In this document: positions 1-5,033 of the stretch, one piece after another | Layout: each line of letters begins with the position of its first letter | Numbering within the stretch: the stretch's first letter is position 1 | NCBI GenBank assembly: GCA_016234425.1 | Contig: JACRCA010000419.1 | Location: 1 to 5,033, forward strand | Source: Deltaproteobacteria bacterium | Lineage (GTDB): Bacteria; Desulfobacterota; SM23-61 | DNA length: 5,033 nt | Reading direction: 5' to 3' | Program-made: the position numbers and the translations under genes | The notes under the pieces: generated by a model | Database searches by the model: none | The model's input: the letters and a program-made list of their open reading frames with translations, nothing else | What the model was told of the DNA's origin: nothing

Positions 1-104
1 CGCTATTGGAGCCAAAGGAGGAGGGGAAGATCACCCTTCCCCTGTTGACCGAACAGTTGGCGGTAGGTTTCTCGGTGGTGGTGGAAATCGCCCCGCCAGA
101 GTGA
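1..104 (+). CDS. C-terminal fragment of an unidentified protein
   Basis: The third forward frame is open from the left edge to a TGA at 102-104 and encodes the last 33 residues of a protein, ending in V-E-I-A-P-P-E. The codons are mostly ordinary (GAG, AAG, GTG, ATC, ACC, CTG) and the peptide has normal composition. The other two forward frames either stop early (TGA at 46-48) or give a Gly/Arg-rich peptide unlike a real protein. The stop lies 23 bases before the TAXI receptor start, so the gene is probably the preceding member of the same operon. I do not recognise the family from this tail and assign no function. The fragment has no membrane segment or recognisable motif. Confidence that it is coding is moderate, because only about 100 bases are visible. 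Confidence 0.6.
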   Translation, partial: LLEPKEEGKITLPLLTEQLAVGFSVVVEIAPPE

Positions 105-114
105 AAGAAAGAAG

Positions 115-122
115 AAAGGAGG
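115..122 (+). promoter_or_regulatory. Shine-Dalgarno site that fixes the TAXI receptor start
   Basis: AAAGGAGG lies five bases before the ATG at 128, a near-perfect match to the anti-Shine-Dalgarno sequence at good spacing. It favours ATG 128 over the in-frame GTG at 101, which overlaps the stop of the preceding gene and has no purine-rich site in front of it. A start at 101 would also put a highly charged stretch (MKERRKEEE) ahead of an otherwise normal signal peptide. Confidence 0.85.
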
Positions 123-127
123 AAGAG

Positions 128-1096
128 ATGAGAAACAAATTTTTCAATGCTGTTCTGCTCTCAGCAGCGGTGACATTTTTATTGGCCATAACTATTTCCC
201 CAGGGTTGGCCGCTGAGAAAAAGTATCGATTTATGCTGGGGACCGCCGGGGCAGCGGGAGAAGTCTATGTCTGGGGAGGGGGAGCTGCCAAGGTTATCAC
301 CCAGTTCTCAAAGGACGTGCAGCTCACTGCTCAGCTTACGGCCGGGTCAGGGGAAAACCTTATCCGCCTCAATGCGGGCACGCTGAAGATCGGGATAGCT
401 TCGAACGAATGGAACTGGGAGCTTTTCAACGGCCAAGGAGGGCTTCCCAAATATGAGCACCGGGCCCTATTTGCCATGTACAAAGGGGACTGGTACTGGG
501 GATGCCGCAAGACCTTCCCGGGTAACACGATTTATGATTTCAAGGGGAAGAAGTTTTCCTTCGGCCCCAAAGGGGGAGGCTCCTACGGTATGATCAAATA
601 CGGCCTTGATGCTCTGGGCCTCAAATTCACGGATTTTGATGCCAAATATCTTTCCGTTGCCGAAAGCGTCAACGCCCTTAAGGATGGATCCATCGAAGGG
701 TATTTCGTGGGTATCGGCACCCCTTCTTCTGCCTTTCTGGACCTGGCCACCATGCCCAGTGGGTTAAAGCTCATTTCCCTGAGTCCGGAGGATATCAAGA
801 GATGTCACCAGAAATATAATTTCTTAACGGAAACAGTGATCCCGGCCAATGCTTACAAGGGGGTCGATTATGAGACCCGCGGCGTAGGGCGATGGCACTT
901 CCTGGTATGCCGGGCAGATTTCCCCGAGGAAGCCGCCTACCAGATCGCCAAAGCCTTAACCGAACATCATAAAGACCTGATGGCTGTGATGGTGGCAGCG
1001 AAGTCTTCCACCCCGGAGAATACCGTCCAGCAGACTATCATCCCCCTGCACCCAGGTGCGGAAAAATATTTTCGGGAGAAGGGATATTTGAGATAA
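128..1096 (+). CDS. TRAP transporter substrate-binding protein, TAXI family
   Basis: This is a 322-residue periplasmic receptor of a TRAP transporter of the TAXI type. It would capture a small organic acid and deliver it to the fused permease encoded 20 bases downstream. The N-terminus is a Sec signal peptide: Lys/Arg at 2-4, a hydrophobic core at about 7-24, and likely cleavage after Ala28 (G-L-A|A). The mature protein begins with the family signature region at 38-57 (LGTAG, then GGGAAKVI). A G-S-G-E-N-L element at 73-78 and K-I-G-I-A at 87-91 match the usual first-lobe pattern. The C-terminus carries the TAXI-typical HPGAEKYFREKGYL (308-321). Length is normal for the family. The signature reads E-V-Y-V-W-G-G-G where relatives usually have a Tyr-Tyr-Pro-type sequence, so ligand specificity may differ. 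The ligand cannot be read from the sequence. A dicarboxylate or branched hydroxy acid is inferred only from the lyase in the same operon. Start chosen from the ribosome binding site at 115-122. Confidence 0.93.
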   Translation: MRNKFFNAVLLSAAVTFLLAITISPGLAAEKKYRFMLGTAGAAGEVYVWGGGAAKVITQFSKDVQLTAQLTAGSGENLIRLNAGTLKIGIASNEWNWELFNGQGGLPKYEHRALFAMYKGDWYWGCRKTFPGNTIYDFKGKKFSFGPKGGGSYGMIKYGLDALGLKFTDFDAKYLSVAESVNALKDGSIEGYFVGIGTPSSAFLDLATMPSGLKLISLSPEDIKRCHQKYNFLTETVIPANAYKGVDYETRGVGRWHFLVCRADFPEEAAYQIAKALTEHHKDLMAVMVAAKSSTPENTVQQTIIPLHPGAEKYFREKGYLR

Positions 1097-1116
1097 ACCC
1101 CTGAGGCAAGGACCGA

Positions 1117-3093
1117 GTGAATACGAGAAGAGAGGGAAAAGCAAAGGCCATACTGGACAAGGAAGATGAGAAGACGGGTAAGCGGAAGCTGAGCGGTAGT
1201 ATGGCCGCCCTCTTTGCCCTCGTGGCCGTATCTATGTCCCTCTTCCACCTTTACACCGCGGGATACATGGTCTTCACAGCCATGGTCCAAAGGAGTATCC
1301 ATCTTTGTTTTGCTCTAACGCTCATCTTTCTCCTCTACCCGGCGATGGCCAGATCCCCGAGGATGAGGGTGCCACTAACCGACTGGGCCCTCATCCTGCT
1401 ATCCGTGATTTCCTGCCTTTACATCACCATTAATTGGGAAGGCCTCTCCGAGGCCGTGCGTATTGCTGAACCCACTTGGGTGGACATTATCCTGGGGATT
1501 ATCGCCACTCTGTTGGTGCTGGAGGCCACGCGGAGGACAGCGGGTATTGCTTTACCCTTAGTGGCTATCGGATTCATTCTATACGGGTTTTTAGGTCCTT
1601 ACATGCCTGGAATACTCAATCATCCAGGCATCCCATTAAATCAATTCATCGGGATGAATTACCTGTTCAGTGAAGGAATCTTCGGGGTGCCCCTTGGCGT
1701 ATCGGCCAGTTTTGTGATCATCTTCATCATCTTCGGGGGATTCCTGGAGGAATCCGGGGGGGGGAAATTTTTCATCGACCTGGCGTGCGCTTTTTTTGGG
1801 GCCGTGCGCGGTGGGCCGGCCAAGATCGCCATCATCTCCAGCGGATTTTTCGGGACCATATCCGGGAGTGCCGTGGCCAATGTTGTCGGCACGGGAACCT
1901 TCACGATTCCGATGATGAAGCGCATTGGCTATCGCCCCCATTTTGCCGGAGCTGTGGAAGCAGTGGCTTCTACCGGGGGATTGATTATGCCCCCGGTGAT
2001 GGGCGCGGCCGCGTTTGTAATGGCGGAAATTCTCGGGATTTCTTACATCAGCGTATGCATTGCGGCGGTCATTCCGGCTGTTCTCTATTATCTTTCTCTT
2101 TTCGTGTTTATCGACTTAGAGGCGGCCAAAACAGGATTGCGGGGGATTCCCAAAGAAGAGAAACCCCAGATAAAACAGGTGCTCCGCGACGGTGGACACC
2201 TCCTATTGCCTCCGGTTTTGCTGGTTTATCTGCTGGCGGTGGTGCAGTGGTCTCCGATGAAAGCAGGATTCTATGCGATTGTAGCCACTGTGGCCTGCGC
2301 CATGTTGCGGAAAAGCACTCGTCTCAATTTTAAGAAATTGGTGGCTGCTTTGAGAAAAGGGGCTACCGGTGCCCTTCAGGTGGCTGCGGTTTGTGCCTGT
2401 GCCGGGATCGTGATCTGTATCGTTTCGATCACCGGGCTTGGCCTGACGTTCTCTTCGGTTTTGATTCAACTGGCCCACGGCAATCTTTTCTTGCTCTTGA
2501 TCCTGACGATGATCGCCTCCCTTATTCTCGGTATGGGACTTCCGGCCACCCCCTGCTATATCATCCTGGCCGTACTGGCCGCTCCGGCCATCGTTGAAAT
2601 GAAAATTTCCCCCCTGGCGGCCCACCTTTTCGTCTTTTATTTTGGATGCATTTCAGCGATCACCCCCCCGGTGGCAGTGGCGGCTTACGCCGGAGCAGCC
2701 ATTGCTGGCTCGGATCCAATGCGCACCGGTTACACGGCCTGGCGCCTGGGACTGGCAGCCTTCATCGTCCCCTTCATGTTTATCTATGGGCCTCCCCTGA
2801 TCATGGTCGGAACGTTTTTTGAAATCATCCAGGCTTCCATTACCTCGCTGATCGGGGTTGCTTTGCTGGCCGCCTCCCTCCAAGGGTTCGTCCTCACGCA
2901 TCTTCGGATTGTCGAAAGAATATTTCTTTTCGGCGCGGCCCTGCTTCTGATTAAGCCCGGGTGGAAGACGGACTTGGCGGGTCTGGCCATCGGGATCATT
3001 TTGGGAATCATCCACCTCATGAATTACCGGAAAGAGCGCAATCTGGGCAAAGCCATGGCATTTGCGGCAGACCCCCCTGCCAGGGGGGAATGA
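1117..3093 (+). CDS. TRAP transporter fused permease (DctQ-DctM, 4TM/12TM fusion)
   Basis: This 658-residue inner-membrane protein fuses the small (DctQ-like) and large (DctM-like) TRAP subunits, the usual arrangement for TAXI receptors. After a charged cytoplasmic leader (1-27) come hydrophobic segments near 28-48, 60-78, 88-104 and 122-137, which form the small-subunit part. The large subunit follows. Its first conserved block is at 206-302, with GGFLEESGGGKFF, the FFGTISGSAVANVVGTGTF region, and GGLIMPPVMGAAAF. The second is at about 472-530, with GMGLPATPCY and AITPPVAVAAYAGAAIA. These two Gly/Pro-rich hairpin blocks are the expected substrate and Na+ sites of the elevator fold. Extra hydrophobic segments at about 575-634 form the C-terminal extension often seen in fused TRAP permeases. 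The GTG start is supported by AAGGA at 1108-1112, four bases upstream. The next in-frame ATG, at 1201, has only a weak site and would remove the leader. A run of nine G at 1756-1764 encodes Gly214-216. Confidence 0.93.
   Translation: MNTRREGKAKAILDKEDEKTGKRKLSGSMAALFALVAVSMSLFHLYTAGYMVFTAMVQRSIHLCFALTLIFLLYPAMARSPRMRVPLTDWALILLSVISCLYITINWEGLSEAVRIAEPTWVDIILGIIATLLVLEATRRTAGIALPLVAIGFILYGFLGPYMPGILNHPGIPLNQFIGMNYLFSEGIFGVPLGVSASFVIIFIIFGGFLEESGGGKFFIDLACAFFGAVRGGPAKIAIISSGFFGTISGSAVANVVGTGTFTIPMMKRIGYRPHFAGAVEAVASTGGLIMPPVMGAAAFVMAEILGISYISVCIAAVIPAVLYYLSLFVFIDLEAAKTGLRGIPKEEKPQIKQVLRDGGHLLLPPVLLVYLLAVVQWSPMKAGFYAIVATVACAMLRKSTRLNFKKLVAALRKGATGALQVAAVCACAGIVICIVSITGLGLTFSSVLIQLAHGNLFLLLILTMIASLILGMGLPATPCYIILAVLAAPAIVEMKISPLAAHLFVFYFGCISAITPPVAVAAYAGAAIAGSDPMRTGYTAWRLGLAAFIVPFMFIYGPPLIMVGTFFEIIQASITSLIGVALLAASLQGFVLTHLRIVERIFLFGAALLLIKPGWKTDLAGLAIGIILGIIHLMNYRKERNLGKAMAFAADPPARGE
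1756..1764 (+). repeat. Homopolymer G9 tract inside the permease gene
   Basis: Nine consecutive G residues encode Gly214-Gly216 in the conserved SGGGKFF block and are followed by AAATTTTT. The reading frame is intact across the tract as given, with conserved family sequence on both sides. A one-base change would frameshift the permease about one third of the way through. Confidence 0.9.
3072..3090 (+). promoter_or_regulatory. Hairpin covering the lyase Shine-Dalgarno region
   Basis: CCCCCCTG (3072-3079) and CAGGGGGG (3081-3088) are perfect inverted repeats around one central base. Folded with a realistic three-base loop this gives a seven-pair stem, six of them G-C. The G-rich 3' arm, followed by AA, sits five bases before the lyase ATG at 3094 and is the only candidate Shine-Dalgarno sequence for that gene. 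The permease reading frame runs through the hairpin to its stop at 3091-3093. A ribosome finishing the permease would therefore melt the stem and expose the site, giving translational coupling. The repeat is seen directly; the regulatory role is inferred. It has no U-tract, so it is unlikely to be a terminator. Confidence 0.55.
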
Positions 3094-3981
3094 ATGTCTT
3101 CGATGAGAAGCCCCGGTTCCATTCTGCGGGACCTCTTAAAGAGTCCAGAGATCCTAATCGCCCCTGGGGCCCACAATGCCTTTACGGCAAGGATCATCGA
3201 ACAAGCCGGGTTCAAAGCAGCCTACATGACCGGGTCGGGTGCAGCCATGGACCTGCTGGGTTTACCAGACCTGGGGTTCCTGACCATGACCGAAATGGTC
3301 ACTCACGCCAGAAATATCGTGCAGGCTACGAATCTTCCGGTAATCGCCGATGCTGACACCGGGTTCGGAAATGCCCTGAATGTTTCCCGAACTGTGAAGG
3401 AGTATGAGCGGGCGGGTGTGGCCGGGTTGCACATTGAAGATCAGGTTGCCCCGAAACGATGCGGGCATTTCGCCGGAAAAGAGGTCATCTCTTGCGAGGA
3501 GATGATCGGGAAGGTCAAAGCTGCGCTGGATGGGCGAAGGGATCCAAGCCTGATGATCATCGCCCGCACCGATGCCCGGGCGGTCTTGGGCATGGAAGAA
3601 GCCATCGAACGGGGGATCGCCTACTCCCAAGCCGGAGCGGACATGATCTTCGTGGAAGCTCCGGAATCAGTCGAAGAGCTGCGCTTGATCGCTCGCTCCA
3701 TACCCGCTCCGGTGATGGCCAACATGAGCGAAGGTGGGAAAACACCTCTCCTTAGTGCCAAAGAGCTGCAGGAGATGGGGTTCTGTTTGGTCATTTACCC
3801 GAGGTCGGCGGCGGGGGCCGCGGCCAAAGCCATCCAAGAATTGATGGCTGTTTTAAAGCGGGACGGGACGACAGAGAAATACCTGGACCGGATTATCAGT
3901 TTTGAAGGAAGAAATCAAATTACTGGTTTGGCTTTCTACCAAGAATTGGAGAAAAAATACCTGCGGAAGGGTAAAAATTGA
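3094..3981 (+). CDS. Isocitrate lyase/PEP mutase superfamily C-C lyase (2-methylisocitrate lyase or dimethylmalate lyase-like)
   Basis: This is a 295-residue cytoplasmic (beta/alpha)8 enzyme of the isocitrate lyase/PEP mutase superfamily. Members typically cleave a 2-hydroxy or 2-methyl di- or tricarboxylate by retro-aldol chemistry with Mg2+. Features in order are TGSG at 46-49, GLPDLG at 56-61, metal-binding DADTG at 86-90, HIED at 113-116, KRCGH at 121-125 with the catalytic Cys123, IARTD at 156-160, and VEAP at 187-190. Set against E. coli PrpB from memory, Asp59, Asp86, Asp88, Cys123, Arg158, Glu188 and Asn210 correspond to known active-site residues. PrpB Arg241 is replaced by Gly241 in SAAGAAA. 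KRCGH argues for a true lyase over an oxaloacetate decarboxylase or phosphonate enzyme. The lost Arg argues against 2-methylisocitrate as substrate, so I withhold the symbol prpB. The length is normal. The ATG directly follows the permease stop, which implies co-expression with the transporter. Confidence 0.9.
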   Translation: MSSMRSPGSILRDLLKSPEILIAPGAHNAFTARIIEQAGFKAAYMTGSGAAMDLLGLPDLGFLTMTEMVTHARNIVQATNLPVIADADTGFGNALNVSRTVKEYERAGVAGLHIEDQVAPKRCGHFAGKEVISCEEMIGKVKAALDGRRDPSLMIIARTDARAVLGMEEAIERGIAYSQAGADMIFVEAPESVEELRLIARSIPAPVMANMSEGGKTPLLSAKELQEMGFCLVIYPRSAAGAAAKAIQELMAVLKRDGTTEKYLDRIISFEGRNQITGLAFYQELEKKYLRKGKN

Positions 3982-4002
3982 GTTGAATCCCAGGCGCCCG
4001 TT
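3982..4002. other. Convergent intergenic gap of 21 bases without a visible terminator
   Basis: The lyase gene (plus strand) and the epimerase-like gene (minus strand) end tail to tail here. Neither strand shows a stable GC stem followed by a T-run. The T5 on the minus strand (A-run at 3973-3977 on the plus strand) has no convincing stem before it. The two transcripts probably overlap at their 3' ends or rely on factor-dependent termination. Confidence 0.6.
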
Positions 4003-4395
4003 CTATCGCTCTACCAACTCCATCAGGACTCCATAAGTATTTTTGGGATGCAAGAAGGCGATGCGGGAGCCACGGGCGCCAGGCCTTGGCGCTTCATCGA
4101 TGAAGGTGATGCCTTTTACTTTCAAAGCCTCCATGGCCTTAGCAATATCCCTTACCTTATAGGCCACGTGCTGGATTCCCTCTCCTCTTTTGGCGATGTG
4201 CTTGGCGATGGCACTCTCTGGGTCGTTGTTTTCCAGGAATTCAAAGTCAACATCCCCGATCCTCACGAAAGCCACACGGGTGGTGCCGTGTTCATTTTTT
4301 TCTGTTACGGGGAGCTCCAGGATTTGTTCATAAAACCTGATAGTAGCTTCTAAATCTTTAACCGCGATGCCGATATGGTCTATCTTTTCAATCAT
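4003..4395 (-). CDS. mce: Methylmalonyl-CoA epimerase-like VOC family protein
   Basis: This 130-residue protein of the vicinal oxygen chelate (glyoxalase/dioxygenase) superfamily most resembles methylmalonyl-CoA epimerase. That enzyme interconverts (R)- and (S)-methylmalonyl-CoA between propionyl-CoA carboxylation and the B12-dependent mutase. Two beta-alpha-beta-beta-beta modules are visible. The first begins IDHIGIAVKDLE (5-16) and the second begins GIQHVAYKVRDI (73-84). Likely metal ligands are His7, Glu52 (FEFLE), His76 and Glu126 (LMELVE). The 50-residue spacing from His76 to Glu126 matches that of His91 to Glu141 in the Propionibacterium enzyme, as I recall it. The C-terminal block RIAFLHPKNTYGVLMELVE is typical of the family. 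A lactoylglutathione lyase-like VOC enzyme is the alternative but is less likely given this block and the length. The gene sits 10 bases after the flavodiiron protein stop, in one operon. No mutase or carboxylase is visible, so the pathway role is inferred. Confidence 0.82.
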   Translation of the reverse strand: MIEKIDHIGIAVKDLEATIRFYEQILELPVTEKNEHGTTRVAFVRIGDVDFEFLENNDPESAIAKHIAKRGEGIQHVAYKVRDIAKAMEALKVKGITFIDEAPRPGARGSRIAFLHPKNTYGVLMELVER

Positions 4396-4401
4396 TCTGC
4401 A

Positions 4402-4408
4402 TCTCCTA
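4402..4408 (-). promoter_or_regulatory. Epimerase ribosome binding site overlapping the flavodiiron stop codon
   Basis: Read on the minus strand the sequence is TAGGAGA, six bases before the epimerase ATG. The TAG (4408-4406) is the stop codon of the flavodiiron gene and AGGAGA is the Shine-Dalgarno site of the next gene. Terminating ribosomes would sit directly on the site, consistent with translational coupling or reinitiation. Confidence 0.8.
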
Positions 4409-5033
4409 AGTTGAATAGGATGACTTTATGGCCTGGGCCACAGTCCTGCCCAGCTTCTGGCACTCAGCCAGGTCTGCAGGCTTCGGTTGCCACTTAGCCC
4501 GCACCCCCTGGGCAACCACTGGAATCTTGCAGCGGTTGAAATGTTCCTCGATGAGTTTCACTCCTTCCCCGCTCCAGCCATATGTTCCGAAGGAAGCGCC
4601 AATCTTATTCTGGAATTTCAAGCCCTTGATATCTTCCAGGATGGGCGTAAGGGTTGGCATAAGCCCCTGGTTTAATGTCGGCGATCCAACGATGATTGCC
4701 TTGGCCTTGAAAATTTCGGTGATCACATCGTTCCGATCCGAGATGGCCATGTGGAATAATTTGTGGGGAACTCCTTCGGCAGCCAGACCATCCCCGATGG
4801 CCTCGGCCATTCGCCGTGTACCCTCCCACATGGTGTCGTAAAGGATAACGGCGGACTTCTCTGGCACCTGGGCTGCCCATTCTTGATATTTCTTTACGAT
4901 CTGGAGTGGGTCTTTACGCCAGATGATCCCGTGACTCGGTGCGATCATCTTTACCGGAAGGTTCAGCGCCATAACCTCTTCGATCTTTTTTATGACCAGA
5001 CTGCTGTAGGGAGTGATTATATTGGCATAGTAC
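4406..5033 (-). CDS. fprA: A-type flavodiiron protein (FprA-like), C-terminal part
   Basis: The frame is open from the right edge (first full codon 5032-5030) to the TAG at 4408-4406, giving 208 residues. The gene starts beyond the window. The ATG at 4972 is internal, because the 20 codons before it (Y-Y-A-N-I-I-T-P-Y and onward) match the family. Flavodiiron proteins are soluble enzymes that reduce O2 to water and/or NO to N2O at a diiron site, using electrons from rubredoxin or a similar donor. Residues 1-50 of the fragment end the metallo-beta-lactamase domain, with APSHGIIWR at 31-39, where His34 fits the last diiron ligand. From about 60 comes the flavodoxin domain: YDTMWEGT phosphate loop (65-72), GSPTLNQGLMPT (116-127) and FGTYGWSGEG (148-157) around the FMN. 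The protein ends after this domain with no rubredoxin or flavin-reductase fusion, hence class A. The HxExDH part of the iron site is outside the window and unchecked. O2 versus NO preference cannot be decided here. Confidence 0.92.
   Translation of the reverse strand, partial: YYANIITPYSSLVIKKIEEVMALNLPVKMIAPSHGIIWRKDPLQIVKKYQEWAAQVPEKSAVILYDTMWEGTRRMAEAIGDGLAAEGVPHKLFHMAISDRNDVITEIFKAKAIIVGSPTLNQGLMPTLTPILEDIKGLKFQNKIGASFGTYGWSGEGVKLIEEHFNRCKIPVVAQGVRAKWQPKPADLAECQKLGRTVAQAIKSSYST

Noticed and set aside
101..127. GTG at 101 as an alternative start of the TAXI receptor, with a four-base overlap with the preceding stop.
   Set aside because: It has no Shine-Dalgarno site and would add a highly charged stretch before the signal peptide. 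ATG 128 has AAAGGAGG at ideal spacing.
1738..1755. Perfect inverted repeat GGATTCC-TGGA-GGAATCC in the permease gene.
   Set aside because: It falls in the conserved G-F-L-E-E-S coding block, and its sequence is largely dictated by those codons. There is no sign of a regulatory or terminator context.
1785..2333. A 182-codon open frame on the plus strand overlapping the permease.
   Set aside because: It is a shadow frame: the peptide is rich in Arg, His, Gly and Cys with no family resemblance, while the permease frame carries clear conserved motifs throughout.
2203..2625. A 140-codon open frame on the minus strand opposite the permease.
   Set aside because: The composition (Gln, Arg, Gly, His, Asn-rich) is typical of antisense to a membrane protein gene, and it has no recognisable motif.
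3982..4020. On the minus strand, GAGTTGGTAGAGCG followed by GGGATTCAA resembles the D-arm and T-arm of a tRNA.
   Set aside because: The D-arm-like part is the conserved C-terminus of the epimerase (M-E-L-V-E-R-stop). The spacing between the two elements is too short for a tRNA, and no acceptor or anticodon stem can be formed.
4428..4841. A 137-codon plus-strand frame opposite the flavodiiron gene.
   Set aside because: It is a shadow of the well-supported flavodoxin domain on the minus strand and has no family resemblance.
4406..4972. Treating the flavodiiron gene as a complete 188-residue flavodoxin starting at 4972.
   Set aside because: The frame stays open to the window edge, and the 20 upstream codons, together with the SHG histidine motif, match the end of the metallo-beta-lactamase domain. 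The gene is therefore truncated by the window.

Overview
The window is a gene-dense stretch of bacterial chromosome with about 50% GC or slightly above by eye and very short intergenic gaps. The gene set suggests an anaerobic or microaerophilic bacterium that uses organic acids. It comprises a TAXI-type TRAP transporter, a C-C lyase of the isocitrate lyase/PEP mutase superfamily, a methylmalonyl-CoA epimerase-like protein and an A-type flavodiiron protein. Desulfobacterota (former Deltaproteobacteria) would fit, but that placement is an inference from gene content and no phylogenetic marker is present.

Plus strand, 1-3981, is one probable operon. It opens with the last 33 codons of an unidentified gene (stop at 102-104). 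The TAXI substrate-binding protein follows (128-1096), then the fused TRAP permease (1117-3093), then the lyase (3094-3981). Gaps are 23, 20 and 0 bases. The permease stop and lyase start abut as TGAATG, and the lyase Shine-Dalgarno region lies in the 3' arm of a G/C hairpin at the end of the permease gene. This suggests translational coupling.

Minus strand, 5033-4003, is a second, convergent operon. The C-terminal 208 residues of a flavodiiron protein (N-terminus beyond the window) are followed 10 bases later by a 130-residue epimerase-like protein. The flavodiiron stop codon overlaps the epimerase ribosome binding site. The two operons meet tail to tail with 21 bases between stop codons and no recognisable intrinsic terminator.

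Working model (inference): the periplasmic receptor captures a small carboxylate, the permease imports it with a cation gradient, and the lyase splits a 2-substituted malate/isocitrate-like acid. The lyase keeps the catalytic Cys, the metal-binding Asp residues and most substrate residues of 2-methylisocitrate lyase. It lacks the Arg matching E. coli PrpB Arg241, so the substrate is probably not 2-methylisocitrate. A dimethylmalate-like acid is one candidate. The epimerase on the other strand could link to propionyl/methylmalonyl-CoA metabolism, but nothing in the sequence ties the two operons together. No RNA gene, mobile element, CRISPR array or long repeat was seen.
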